From Pseudomonas sp. CC6-YY-74 (GTDB lineage: Bacteria > Pseudomonadota > Gammaproteobacteria > Pseudomonadales > Pseudomonadaceae): 64,000 bases of DNA. Below are positions 1 to 8,628 of this stretch, in pieces. A program made the translations under genes and the position numbers. How positions within the stretch are numbered: position 1 is the stretch's first letter; the number at the start of each line of letters is the position of its first letter. The stretch is from the NCBI RefSeq assembly GCF_002025205.1, contig NZ_CP019947.1:2518001-2582000 (forward strand), written 5' to 3'. The notes under the pieces were generated by a model that was not told the DNA's origin, did no database searches, and saw only the letters and a program-made list of their open reading frames with translations.

Positions 1-2859
1 GAAACGCACGATGTGCAGGATAGGGCCGAAGTTCTCTTTCTTCAGTTCGGCGATGCCGCCGATCTCGAACGCCACCGGGGCGACGAAATGACCGTGCAGG
101 CCAGCCGGCAACGGGGTTTCGCCAATCAGTTTGCCCTCGCCCTTGAGCTGGGCGATATGCGCGTCCAGGCCGGCCTTGGCTTCGGCGTCGATCACCGGGC
201 CCACATCGCTTTCGCGCAGGTGGGTCGGGCCGACTTTCAGTTCGGCCATCGCGCCCTTGAGCAGGTCCAGCACGCGCTCGGCGATATCGGCCTGCACATA
301 GAGCACACGCAGGGCCGAGCAACGCTGGCCGGCGCTGGTGAAGGCCGACTGTACGGCATCCTTGACCACTTGTTCCGGGAGCGCGGTGGAGTCGACGATC
401 ATCGCGTTCTGCCCGCCGGTCTCGGCGATCAGTGCGGCGATCGGCCCGGCTTTCTCGGCCAGCTGACGGTTGATGATCCGCGCGGTGTCGGTGGAGCCGG
501 TGAAGCACACGCCAGCGACGCGGGCATCGCGGCAGAACACGCCACCCAGGGTGGCGCCATCGCCCGGCAGGAAGGCGATCACATCCATCGGCAGGCCGGC
601 TTCGAACATCAGTTCCAGGGCACGCGCGGCGATCAGACTGGTCTGCTCAGCCGGCTTGGCCAGCACACAGTTGCCGGCGACCAGGGCGGCGGCGATCTGG
701 CCCAGGTAGATGGCCAGCGGGAAATTCCACGGGCTGACGCAGACGAAGATGCCGCGACCTTCGTGGAACAGCTCGTTGCGCTCGCCGGTCGGGCCTTTCA
801 GCTCTTCGCGACCCAGACGCAGACGCGCCTGCTGGGCGTAGTAACGGCAGAAATCCACCGCCTCGCGCACTTCGTCGATGCCGTCCTGCATGGACTTGCC
901 GGCTTCCACGGTGCACAGCGCCATCAACTCGGCACGGTTGCTCTCGAGCAGATCGGCCAAACGCTCGAAGATGCTCGCGCGGCTATCGATGGCGGTGGCA
1001 TTCCAGCGCGGCCAGGCAGCGCTCAACCCGTCCAGCGCCTGAGCCGCCTGGGCGGCGCTGGCGAACTGGGCGGTGCCGACGACCTTGCTCAGCTCATACG
1101 GGCAGTGCACGTCCTGCGCGGTGCCAGGCAGCGACTGCCCATTGATCACCGGCGTAGCGTGCCATTGACGGTTGAGGTGCGGCTGGTAGGCGAGCTCAAG
1201 CTCAGCCAAAGAGTGCTGGATGTTCATATTGATGCCTTGGGAATTTTTCCGCGCGACACCGAACTGAGCAGGCGGAAGGGGAATTTTGTCATTACCGAGC
1301 GTTTTGAACTTGCGCAGTTGCGTCACCGGATGATCAAGAAGTGACTCAATCGGCGTACTCGGGTCAACCAGCTGGTGGACGAACGAGGAATTCGCGCCGT
1401 TCTCCAGCAAGCGGCGGACCAGGTACGGCAGCAGATCCTTGTGTGCACCGACCGGTGCATAGATGCGCACGGTCTTGCCATGCGTTTCCAACACGGTGTC
1501 GTACAGCGCATCGCCCATGCCATGCAGGCGCTGGAACTCGAACTCGCGAGGCTGCTGGTAGTCGGCGGCCATCGACAGGATGCAGCTGACGGTATGCGCG
1601 TTATGGCTGGCGAACTGTGGGTAGATCACATCACGGGTGAACTCCGACAGCAGGAAGCGCGCACAGGCCAGGTAGGACGTATCGGTGCCTTCCTTGCGGG
1701 TGAACACCGGGTAGCCGTCCAGGCCCTGGACCTGACACTGTTTGATCTCGGTGTCCCAGTAGGCGCCCTTGACCAGGCGCAGCGGCATCTTGGCACCGAG
1801 CTCCTTGCCCAACAGGGCCAGCCACACCAGCACCGGCAGGCAGCGCTTGGAGTAGGCCTGGACCACCAGGCCGAACTCGCCCCAGCCGGCGATGGCCGGG
1901 TCGCGCATGAGCTTTTCATACAGTTCCAGCGACAACTCCAGGCGGTCGGCTTCCTCGGCGTCCACCGAGATACCAACGCCCAGCTTGCGTGCACGCACGG
2001 CCAGCTCCAGCACATTGGCGAACAGCTCACTGAGCACGCGCTCGCGCTGGGCCACTTCGTAACGCGGATGCAGGGCGGACAACTTGATCGAAATCGACGG
2101 CTTCGGCCCCTTGCCCACCTGCGCCTCGGCACCGACGGTGTCGATGGCCTTGCGGTAGTCGGCCATGTACTTCTCTGCGTCGTCGGCAGTCAATGCCGCC
2201 TCGCCGAGCATGTCGAAGGAGTAGCTGTAGCCTTTTTCGCGCTCCGGGCGACCGTTCTTCAGCGCCTCGGCGATGTTGCGGCCAAGCACGAACTGCTTGC
2301 CCATCATCTTCATCGCCTGGTTCATCGCCGCACGAATGACCGGCTCGCCGGAGCGCTTGACCAGACGCCCGATGACGTTCTTCGGCCGGCCATCGGCGGC
2401 GGACGGATCAACCACCTTACCGGTCATGACCAGACCCCAGGCGGCGAAGTTGACCAGCACATTGTCGCTCTTGCCGAGGTGGCGCTCCCACTCGGCGGCG
2501 CTCAGCTTGTCGCGGATCAGCGCATCGGCGGTGGCGGCGTCAGGGACGCGCAGCAGAGCCTCGGCCAGGCACATGAGCATCAGCCCTTCCTGGGTATCGA
2601 GGCTGTACTGACGAAGCAGTGCGTCGAGGGTATCGACGGCATTGTCCCGGCCACGTACATCCTGAATCAGGCTACGGGCACCGTGGCTGATAGCCTCGAT
2701 GCCGGTTTCACCGGGGTCGGCGAGCTGCAGGAGCTCAGTGAGATAGGCTGCCTCGTCAACGCTGTAGTTGGCGCTGATGACAGGAAAAAAATCGGCGGCC
2801 TTGGCGGCCGAGATCCGGTTAAGGAACTCGTCCTGCAAGACGTGACTGGCTTTAAACAT
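1..2859 (-). CDS. putA: Bifunctional proline dehydrogenase / P5C dehydrogenase PutA, 3' end cut by window
   Basis: Oxidises proline to glutamate in two steps: an FAD proline dehydrogenase domain (about residues 90-480) followed by an NAD-dependent pyrroline-5-carboxylate (aldehyde) dehydrogenase domain. The aldehyde dehydrogenase cysteine lies in SAGQRCSALR at about residue 847. The start at 2859 (MFKASHVLQDEF) follows AGAGG nine bases upstream; an in-frame ATG at 2868 is less likely. There is no N-terminal ribbon-helix-helix segment like that of E. coli PutA, so this looks like the shorter PutA type that does not repress its own gene. 953 codons are visible; roughly 100 C-terminal residues lie outside. 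Regulation by a PruR-type activator is inferred from the AraC gene at 19.1 kb. Confidence 0.97.
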   Translation of the reverse strand, partial: MFKASHVLQDEFLNRISAAKAADFFPVISANYSVDEAAYLTELLQLADPGETGIEAISHGARSLIQDVRGRDNAVDTLDALLRQYSLDTQEGLMLMCLAEALLRVPDAATADALIRDKLSAAEWERHLGKSDNVLVNFAAWGLVMTGKVVDPSAADGRPKNVIGRLVKRSGEPVIRAAMNQAMKMMGKQFVLGRNIAEALKNGRPEREKGYSYSFDMLGEAALTADDAEKYMADYRKAIDTVGAEAQVGKGPKPSISIKLSALHPRYEVAQRERVLSELFANVLELAVRARKLGVGISVDAEEADRLELSLELYEKLMRDPAIAGWGEFGLVVQAYSKRCLPVLVWLALLGKELGAKMPLRLVKGAYWDTEIKQCQVQGLDGYPVFTRKEGTDTSYLACARFLLSEFTRDVIYPQFASHNAHTVSCILSMAADYQQPREFEFQRLHGMGDALYDTVLETHGKTVRIYAPVGAHKDLLPYLVRRLLENGANSSFVHQLVDPSTPIESLLDHPVTQLRKFKTLGNDKIPLPPAQFGVARKNSQGINMNIQHSLAELELAYQPHLNRQWHATPVINGQSLPGTAQDVHCPYELSKVVGTAQFASAAQAAQALDGLSAAWPRWNATAIDSRASIFERLADLLESNRAELMALCTVEAGKSMQDGIDEVREAVDFCRYYAQQARLRLGREELKGPTGERNELFHEGRGIFVCVSPWNFPLAIYLGQIAAALVAGNCVLAKPAEQTSLIAARALELMFEAGLPMDVIAFLPGDGATLGGVFCRDARVAGVCFTGSTDTARIINRQLAEKAGPIAALIAETGGQNAMIVDSTALPEQVVKDAVQSAFTSAGQRCSALRVLYVQADIAERVLDLLKGAMAELKVGPTHLRESDVGPVIDAEAKAGLDAHIAQLKGEGKLIGETPLPAGLHGHFVAPVAFEIGGIAELKKENFGPILHIVRF

Positions 2860-3016
2860 CACGCCCATCCTCTTAATGGAGACTGTTGTTGTAGGAACTA
2901 CTGCTAATGGGTTTAGCTCAGATGCACTGGTCTGACCATCGCGACCTGCCAAACACACACGGCAAAGAGTGGATGATGGAATTTAGTGGCATCGTCATGA
3001 CAGCTTCTTACAGAAA

Positions 3017-3047
3017 GCTCTGGAGTTTTTGCGAAAAGCTCCAGAGC
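3017..3047 (-). terminator. Inverted repeat upstream of putA, possible terminator
   Basis: GCTCTGGAG and CTCCAGAGC form a perfect 9-bp stem, extended by TTTT/AAAA pairing after one mismatch. Read on the minus strand it lies between the broken DUF2905 gene and putA and is followed by only three T residues. It could end transcription from upstream or act in the putA leader. The remaining 2860-3132 interval shows no gene. Confidence 0.4.
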
Positions 3048-3132
3048 CGGGAACTAATGGCGAACGGACGTTCGAGCTTCAGCCTATTTGAGCAGGCGCA
3101 TATCGCGCGGCTTTACCGCTGGAACAGGCCCG

Positions 3133-3338
3133 CTAGCGCCTGAACAGGCTGATCAGCAGGGTCAAACCGATGCTGACCAGCAACATCGATGTCAGCGCAA
3201 TGAATCACTTGCCGCGTGGCGACTCGATACGGATATCGCCCGGCAAGCGGCGAACCAGTGCAGCAGCCACGGCGTGAAGTGCAGTACGGCGCCGAGCAGC
3301 AACAGCGCCGCACCAATCATCATCAACCAACGCGCCAT
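3133..3338 (-). pseudogene. DUF2905 small membrane protein, broken by frameshift and stop
   Basis: Joining two reading frames gives a typical DUF2905 protein of about 68 residues: MARWLMMIGAALLLL (membrane helix), then RLPGDIRIESPRGK, then a second helix ending LLISLFRR. Two lesions are visible. One base is missing after TGGTTC, where the family has a Gly before Arg-Leu-Pro. An in-frame TGA follows GGCAAG, after which the same frame continues to the normal end (TAG at 3133-3135). The 206-bp length is one base short of 69 codons. Two independent lesions make a sequencing error less likely. The function of the family is unknown. Confidence 0.75.
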
Positions 3339-3385
3339 GCTTGTACCCCACCGCCAGCGCTGCAACCTGCAGTCTGCCGCCACAC

Positions 3386-3664
3386 TCAGGCAAACTTCTC
3401 GTCATAGGCCGTAGGGGTCATGCCGGCGCTGGCCAGGCATTCACGCAGGTGCTTGATTTCCTGCCTGCTGCACTCATTGCTGTGGTGCGGATGGTGCAGA
3501 AAGAACTCGTACTGGTTCAAGACCACGCGAAAACGCGCACCGAGAATAGGGTCGATAGTTGCACCGAGGTGATGCAGCAAAGACTCGACCTCGCGCCAGT
3601 GGACGTTGCTGGGCAACGGCCCCTGGCAAATCGAGTGCAGGAGATTCTGGTGTTTGTGGCTCAT
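3386..3664 (-). CDS. HicA-like small protein without a HicB partner
   Basis: A 92-residue protein starting MSHKHQNLL, with WREVESLLHHLGA and the histidine cluster EFFLHHPHHS, matching the small HicA-type (mRNA interferase fold) proteins often annotated in proteobacteria. The start has GAGG seven bases upstream. HicA toxins normally sit beside a HicB antitoxin; here the neighbours are the broken DUF2905 gene downstream and, after a 218-bp spacer without a visible gene, the end of a GGDEF/EAL gene. It may be a solitary, domesticated or non-toxic member. Family assignment is from motif recognition only. Confidence 0.6.
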   Translation of the reverse strand: MSHKHQNLLHSICQGPLPSNVHWREVESLLHHLGATIDPILGARFRVVLNQYEFFLHHPHHSNECSRQEIKHLRECLASAGMTPTAYDEKFA

Positions 3665-3882
3665 GGCTCGACCTCATATCGACTGCTCGGCTTTTCCTAG
3701 GATAGCGGAGTGCACAGTTGTGCTTCATAAGCCCAAGGGTCAATGGCCGGCGCCGGCAGCATCCCGCTGCCGCTCAAGCTGTACAAGAGCGGGGGCAGGA
3801 TAAGCGCTTTGCGGTTACGGCCTAGGCCTCGCAGCGCCGGCGAGGCGTACCCGAAAGATGCGCCTCAGTGCGCCTGAGACGG

Positions 3883-6534
3883 TTAAGGTGTCTCGCGGGA
3901 GTAGCCCCTTAATGATGGCGTCCATCCGGGCGGATGTTGTTGCGGGCCATTAGCGGCCTTGAATGCTCTCCAGTCGAAAGTCTGCGCGAATTGATCGGCT
4001 TGCTCTGCCGGCAGCGGGCGGGCAATCAAGTAGCCCTGCATCCAGTCACTGCCGACTCTATTCATGGTGCAGTATTGCTCGGCTGTCTCTATGCCTTCGG
4101 CAATGACCTTGAGTCCCAAGCGTTGGGCCAAGGTCATCAGGGTTTCGCAGATGGCCAAGCCTTCTTCGGTGTTCATGTCGATGATGAAACTACGGTCGAT
4201 CTTCAGCACGTCCAGCGGCAGTTGGCGCAGGTAGCTGAGCGACGAGTAGCCGGTGCCGAAATCGTCGAGGGCAATCTTCACCCCGGTCTTGCGTAACGCG
4301 TGCAGGAGCAGAATGCTGGCTTCCGGTTGTTGCATCAACATCGATTCGGTCAGTTCCAGGGTCAGGCCCGCGGGCGCTATGCCTGCCTGACGTATGGTGT
4401 TGAGCAACGTGTCGGCAAACGCCGGTTGCGTCAGTTGCTTGATCGATACATTGACGCACATGTGCTTAATCGGTGAGTCCTTGTCCTGCCATTCTTTCAG
4501 TTGCCGGCAGGCCGTTTCCAGCACCCACTGACCAACGTCCATTATCCGGCCCGACTGCTCCAGCAGGGCAATGAAATCAGCCGGATAAATCATGCCGCGG
4601 CTGGGATGCTGCCAGCGGATCAATGCCTCGACGGAATCGATGACGCCTGAGGCCAAGTTCAGCTCCGGCTGGTAGTGGAGGACGAATTGTTGTTCCGTTA
4701 GGGCCGAGTGCAAGTCGGTGAGCAACTGCAGGCGCTGGCGGGATTTGTCGTCGAATTCCTGCTGAAACACCACCGTCTGCCCACGTCCCTGGCGCTTCGC
4801 CAGGTACATTGCCGTATCGGCGCTGCGTAACAACGAGGCGCCCGTGTGGCCATGGTCCGGGTAAGCGGCGATGCCGATACTGGCATAAACGTAAATCTTG
4901 TCGGGGCCCAAGGCGATGGGCTCGTTCAGGCTCGCGTGCAGGCGTTCGGCCACGCCCATGACCTGTTCGAGGTCGGGAAGATTGGGCAGCAACACCAGAA
5001 ACTCATCGCCCCCCAGGCGGCCGACCATCGACTCGTTCTCATTCAGGGGACTGCTGCCTGGATTGCCCAAGGGGTTGTGATTATGCAGCTGCAACAGCTG
5101 GTCTGAGGCGCGCAGGCTGTGGACGAAGCGCTGCGATACCTCGATCAGCAGACTGTCGCCGACCTGGTGGCCGAGCGTGTCGTTAATTTCCTTGAAGTCA
5201 TCGAGATCGATCATCAGCACCGCGTACTGATGGTCCAGGGTCAGTTTCCGGCTCAACGAATTTGATAAGTGTTCGGCGACCAGGCGCCGATTGGGTAAGC
5301 CGGTCAGGGCGTCGTAGTTGGCCATTTGCGACAGCTCACGGGTAGACCGGCGCTGGATGGCGAAGACACGCTCCACCGCTAGCGCGAACCCGGCAATCAG
5401 CAGGCTTAACAGCGCCAGTCGCTGCCACATGTCTCTGCGGATTGGATCAATTGCCACGTTGAGGTCGGCCACCGACTTATACCGATGCAAGTGCCACGCC
5501 TCGGAGAAGGGCAACCGGATGGTTTGCTCGAGATGAATGGCCGCTTGCTGCTTACCCGTGAGGAAATCCGGCAGGTCGAGGTTGCGTCTATCCATGATGC
5601 GCACGCCGGTCTGGCGATTCTCCAGCAGGTATTCGGCGGCCGGAGTGGCGAGGTCAATCTGCTGCTGGGCCAGAAACGCGTTGTCCACAGCGGTGATGGG
5701 CAGCCTGGGCCAGCCGTTCAGGACGGCCTCCAGTACATTGGCCCGCAGCACGGCGGTCACCAGCCCTTTGAACTGTTTGTTGGCCTGATCGTAGATAGGC
5801 ACGGACAGCAGAATACCCAAGGTATCGCGCTCGTCGCCGTTGGCAATCGAGGTGTACTGGGAGTTATCACAGGTACGCAGCAGGGTTGAGCTCACCGCCG
5901 CAATGCCCTCGGGGGCGGCGCGAGGCAACTGGGGATGGTATTGCTGCAAGTAGCTGAGTTGCCGCACATATTCGGCATACTCGGCAGCTTCGTACTCTTC
6001 GGGCTCATCCTGCTCGTGAGTATTGTCTGCTTCTTGCGCGTTGGCGATTCGCTCCAGCAGCACCTGGTCAAACATCAGGAAAGGCACTTCACCCCGTTCG
6101 GGGGCGAAGCCGTCATATACCAGATACACCTCAGATACCGCGACATCGGCGGAAACGTGGTTATACAGTTGCTGGATGGTATTGGCGTCACCATCGCCGA
6201 AGTGCCCCAGCTTGACGACGTCGTCATGGATGCTGCGGCGATTGCGCGGGGCCGCGCTACGCACTGCCGGCAATAACGAGATGGTTTTGATAGTGACGTA
6301 GGTTCGCTCCAGCACCCCGGCCAGCTTTTCGGCCATGGTTTGCGCTTCAAGCCGCATCTCGTTGCGGATCTTCTGTTGGGTATTGGCGGCTATCTGCTGG
6401 GCGTCACGGTAAATGGCCAGCGCAGCGATTATCCACAGCAGCATGAAACCGGCAAGAATGACGTATTTACCCCATCCATTCATGCGCCACGTGGTGGATG
6501 CCCCCAGAGTTGCTCTGCTCGGTTTACTCGTCAT
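3883..6534 (-). CDS. Membrane-bound GGDEF/EAL protein with large periplasmic sensor region
   Basis: Predicted cyclic-di-GMP enzyme of about 883 residues. A membrane helix (around WGKYVILAGFMLLWIIAAL) and a second one (LALLSLLIAGFALAV) flank a periplasmic region of about 330 residues, probably Cache-like. The GGDEF motif (GRLGGDEFLVLL, about residue 510) and the EAL motif (SVEALIRWQHP, about residue 636) are both intact, as are LDDFGTGYSSLSYL and VLKIDRSF, so both synthesis and hydrolysis are possible. An acidic Glu/Asp-rich stretch lies in the sensor part. The start is uncertain: the chosen ATG has GGGGAG eleven bases upstream, while in-frame ATGs at 6564 and 6573 have no clear ribosome site. 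Confidence 0.92.
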   Translation of the reverse strand: MTSKPSRATLGASTTWRMNGWGKYVILAGFMLLWIIAALAIYRDAQQIAANTQQKIRNEMRLEAQTMAEKLAGVLERTYVTIKTISLLPAVRSAAPRNRRSIHDDVVKLGHFGDGDANTIQQLYNHVSADVAVSEVYLVYDGFAPERGEVPFLMFDQVLLERIANAQEADNTHEQDEPEEYEAAEYAEYVRQLSYLQQYHPQLPRAAPEGIAAVSSTLLRTCDNSQYTSIANGDERDTLGILLSVPIYDQANKQFKGLVTAVLRANVLEAVLNGWPRLPITAVDNAFLAQQQIDLATPAAEYLLENRQTGVRIMDRRNLDLPDFLTGKQQAAIHLEQTIRLPFSEAWHLHRYKSVADLNVAIDPIRRDMWQRLALLSLLIAGFALAVERVFAIQRRSTRELSQMANYDALTGLPNRRLVAEHLSNSLSRKLTLDHQYAVLMIDLDDFKEINDTLGHQVGDSLLIEVSQRFVHSLRASDQLLQLHNHNPLGNPGSSPLNENESMVGRLGGDEFLVLLPNLPDLEQVMGVAERLHASLNEPIALGPDKIYVYASIGIAAYPDHGHTGASLLRSADTAMYLAKRQGRGQTVVFQQEFDDKSRQRLQLLTDLHSALTEQQFVLHYQPELNLASGVIDSVEALIRWQHPSRGMIYPADFIALLEQSGRIMDVGQWVLETACRQLKEWQDKDSPIKHMCVNVSIKQLTQPAFADTLLNTIRQAGIAPAGLTLELTESMLMQQPEASILLLHALRKTGVKIALDDFGTGYSSLSYLRQLPLDVLKIDRSFIIDMNTEEGLAICETLMTLAQRLGLKVIAEGIETAEQYCTMNRVGSDWMQGYLIARPLPAEQADQFAQTFDWRAFKAANGPQQHPPGWTPSLRGYSRETP

Positions 6535-6828
6535 AAGCCTGGCGACTCCCCCAACTACCCGCATGTTGAACAAATCGAGTTACCGACGCTAAAGGTATAT
6601 GCCGACCTGCTCTCGCGAGCGTCTCCAGCCGCCCGGCAATGCAACCTGTTTTGCTTAGCCTAGCCGCGAGCGCAATTTTAGCGAGAGCTGCTCAGCAAGA
6701 AAGCGGCTGTATAGCTGCTTGGCGAGCATCGCGGCCCTGTAATGTCGAAACGATATCATGACGGGGGCTTGCGCTGTAACCAGGGTTAAACGTCCACACC
6801 TAGCGGGCATCAGCTGTGACGCACTTCT

Positions 6829-6856
6829 AGCCCTTTTTTCGGACAAAAAAAGGGCT
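6829..6856. terminator. Symmetrical intrinsic terminator-like hairpin
   Basis: AGCCCTTTTTT and AAAAAAGGGCT form an 11-bp perfect stem around a 6-base loop, giving A- and T-tracts suited to termination on either strand. No annotated gene ends here, so what it would terminate is unknown. Confidence 0.6.
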
Positions 6857-7103
6857 CCGAGAAGGGAACGGGTTTATTTAAAGAACAGACCGGCCGCCTC
6901 GCGTCGGTTGGTCTTTCGTGCCCTGCAGCCCCCTTTGCAGCCGCTCACAGCTGAGCTCCTGGGCACCTGGCAAAATACGCCCCTGCCCGCTAGCTGCGGC
7001 AAGCGCCAAGCCTAGCGTGCACGATGCCTTGGGGCCGTGAGTGAACCCTAGGCAATTTGCAGTGTCTGTCATCTGGGGATGGCATAACGGGCCATGAACC
7101 CCT

Positions 7104-7127
7104 CCTGGGAGAAAGGTCTCTCCCAGG
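7104..7127 (+). repeat. Perfect 9-bp hairpin upstream of the SH3-domain gene
   Basis: CCTGGGAGA and TCTCCCAGG pair perfectly around AAGGTC, about 140 bases before the start of the SH3 protein gene. No T-tract follows, so it is more likely a leader structure or binding site than a terminator. Confidence 0.5.
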
Positions 7128-7264
7128 CAAGCCTCGAGCTGCGTAGCAGTCGTGACAAAAAACGTCGCTACGGCTTGGTGGCAGGGCCTTATCAGGCTAT
7201 TGCCGGATCGCTTACCGAATGGCCATCGGAGCCATTAACTTTTCCTTTTTTATGTGAAGTCATC

Positions 7265-7951
7265 ATGTCCCTATCTCATCATCTTTTTGCACTGGTCTCT
7301 CGTCTTGCCTGCCTTGAGCTCAGCACGCAGCGCCGAGCCCTTGGCGCCGGCCTGCTCGGTGCCCTGCTCGCCGTCTGCGGCCCCGTTCATGCTGAGGAGG
7401 CCGCCGGCAATCAGCGCTGGGTCAGCGACAGCCTGAACACCTATGTACGCAGCGGCCCGACTGACGGCTATCGCATAGTCGGCACCCTGCAATCCGGGCA
7501 GAAGGTCGAGCTGATTAGCACCCAGGGCGACTACAGCCAGGTCCGCAGCGAGGCCGACAGCACCGTCTGGATTCCCAGCAGGGACCTGCAGGACATGCCC
7601 GGCCAGGCCGAGCGCTTGCCGCAACTGGAACAGCAAGTAGCCGAACTCAGCGACCAACTCAAGACCATCGACGACAACTGGAAGACCCGCACCCAGGGCC
7701 TGCAGGAAACCCTGGACTCGCGCAAGGCGTTGATCGAAGAACTGCAAGCGCACCGCAAGGCCCTCGACGTCGAGCTGACCGAGAGCCAATCGGAACTGCG
7801 CACCGCGCAAGCGCGCCTGGGCGATGAGAACAATCAGCTATTGATGCGCTACCTGATCTACGGCGCTGGCATCGCCGGTGCCGGCCTGCTCCTCGGGCTG
7901 ATCCTGCCGGCCATGACCCGCGGGCGCAAACGCAACGACCGCTGGTTCTGA
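7265..7951 (+). CDS. SH3-domain membrane protein (TIGR04211/YgiM type)
   Basis: A 228-residue envelope protein. A leader segment ends near GPVHAEEAAG, followed by a bacterial SH3 domain (RWVSDSLNTYVRSGPTDGYR through VWIPSRDL), a coiled coil of about 90 residues rich in Gln/Glu/Leu, and a C-terminal membrane helix (YGAGIAGAGLLLGLILP) ending in basic residues. This order matches the TIGR04211 family, whose function is not known. The start chosen at MSLSHHLF fits the signal segment; an upstream in-frame ATG would add 57 residues of unlikely composition. It is a single gene, followed by about 520 bases with no intact gene. Confidence 0.85.
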   Translation: MSLSHHLFALVSRLACLELSTQRRALGAGLLGALLAVCGPVHAEEAAGNQRWVSDSLNTYVRSGPTDGYRIVGTLQSGQKVELISTQGDYSQVRSEADSTVWIPSRDLQDMPGQAERLPQLEQQVAELSDQLKTIDDNWKTRTQGLQETLDSRKALIEELQAHRKALDVELTESQSELRTAQARLGDENNQLLMRYLIYGAGIAGAGLLLGLILPAMTRGRKRNDRWF

Positions 7952-8114
7952 ACCGCCGCTGGGCTGCGCAGCGGCCTGGCGCGTCTGCAGGCGACAACTT
8001 GCAGCCAAACGATTTGTCGCAGTTTTCGCTGGCCGAACAGCGGTGGTCGCCGCCGCGGGCTATCGCTGCACGGCGCGGGGATGGCCAGGAAGAGGGGATG
8101 CCGGCGTACTCGAT

Positions 8115-8266
8115 AAACACCGCCTGGGTCGCCGCGACGGCGCCCTGTATGCCGATGCCGACGTAATCGCCCTCGACGACCAGCCTACGCGGGCGCCCAC
8201 AACCCCGCGTGACAACCGCCGATCGTCGCAGACCGCCAGCGCGGCCGGGTGCTGCGGCGCCACCTG
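8115..8266 (-). pseudogene. Possible remnant of an AMP-binding (adenylation) domain
   Basis: On the minus strand one frame (8266-8210) reads QVAPQHPAALAVCDDRRLS, and another (8171-8115) reads GDYVGIGIQGAVAATQAVF. Together they resemble the N-terminal part of acyl-CoA synthetases and NRPS adenylation domains (HPDALAV.. then GD.V.I.. ), with a frame change and a shortened linker between them. No start, ribosome site or catalytic core motif remains. The match rests on two short segments and could be chance in GC-rich DNA. Confidence 0.25.
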
Positions 8267-8468
8267 CGGCAGCCGCAACACCCTCGACCAAGGGCCGCGT
8301 CGCTCAACCTGCCCTGATCCGCAGATGGACACCCCCTGACCCGCAAGCCGGACGCCCGCTAACCCGCGAATGGTCGGACTATCGAAGCCGCCTTATCACT
8401 TATAAGAACGGCAAGAGAGCGGTTGCCTTGGTGCATCGACAGCCACGTTGAACATCGCCGGCTCTCTA

Positions 8469-8483
8469 TGGCATCACTCTTGC
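8469..8483 (+). promoter_or_regulatory. Sigma54-type promoter for the chemoreceptor-NIT-EAL operon
   Basis: TGGCATCACTCTTGC contains the -24 GG (8470-8471) and -12 GC (8482-8483) separated by exactly ten bases, close to the sigma54 consensus TGGCAC-N5-TTGC. The predicted RNA start is near 8495. No enhancer-binding site could be assigned. Short matches of this kind occur by chance, but the position before a terminated leader and an operon supports it. Confidence 0.6.
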
Positions 8484-8494
8484 CTAGTATTTAT

Positions 8495-8601
8495 CGCTAC
8501 CCGATATAACTGACAGATCACATCCGCAGGATTCGCTCCTGCAAGGCAAAGGCGCCTGAACCCGCTGCGGCTATTTCGCAGAGGCTTCAGGCGCTTTTTT
8601 T
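8495..8601 (+). ncRNA. Candidate sigma54-dependent small RNA or attenuating leader
   Basis: The segment from the predicted sigma54 start to the terminator T-run is about 107 bases. It contains hairpin GCAGGA-TTCGC-TCCTGC (8526-8542) and then a two-tier terminator hairpin. It has no open frame of note and does not match 6S, RsmY/Z or Crc-binding RNAs (no repeated AANAANAA). It could be a free small RNA or a leader whose terminator is bypassed to express the operon that starts 28 bases after the T-run. Confidence 0.5.
8552..8601 (+). terminator. Rho-independent terminator in front of the chemoreceptor gene
   Basis: GCGCCTGAA and TTCAGGCGC form a 9-bp stem enclosing an inner CTGCG/CGCAG stem and are followed by seven T residues. 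It stops only 27 bases before the ATG at 8629, so it either ends a separate upstream RNA or attenuates the operon. Confidence 0.8.
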
Positions 8602-8628
8602 GCGCTACCGCATTGGAGATTCAGGCAC

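Larger units (their letters stand above)
6535..7264. other. Long divergent intergenic region without a convincing gene
   Basis: About 730 bases separate two divergently transcribed genes. Short open frames exist on both strands but have no recognisable family, ribosome site or protein-like composition. The region holds a symmetrical A/T-flanked stem-loop at 6829-6856 and a perfect hairpin at 7104-7127. A terminator-like structure between two divergent genes hints at a short transcript starting inside the region. Confidence 0.5.

Noticed and set aside
13-2907. Long plus-strand open frames opposite putA
   Set aside because: They mirror the codon pattern of putA on the other strand, lack ribosome sites and match no family; the minus strand reads as full PutA.
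2907-3143. 78-residue plus-strand frame upstream of putA
   Set aside because: No family, runs through the hairpin at 3017-3047 and the 3' end of the DUF2905 pseudogene; unlikely to be coding.
6758-7100. Possible riboswitch or small RNA such as TPP, cobalamin, 6S or RNase P RNA in the spacer
   Set aside because: None of the conserved core motifs of these RNAs could be found.
7659-8291. 210-residue minus-strand frame overlapping the SH3 gene end
   Set aside because: Overlaps a well-supported gene, has no ribosome site and Arg/Ala-rich low-quality composition; only a short central part may be a decayed adenylation domain.
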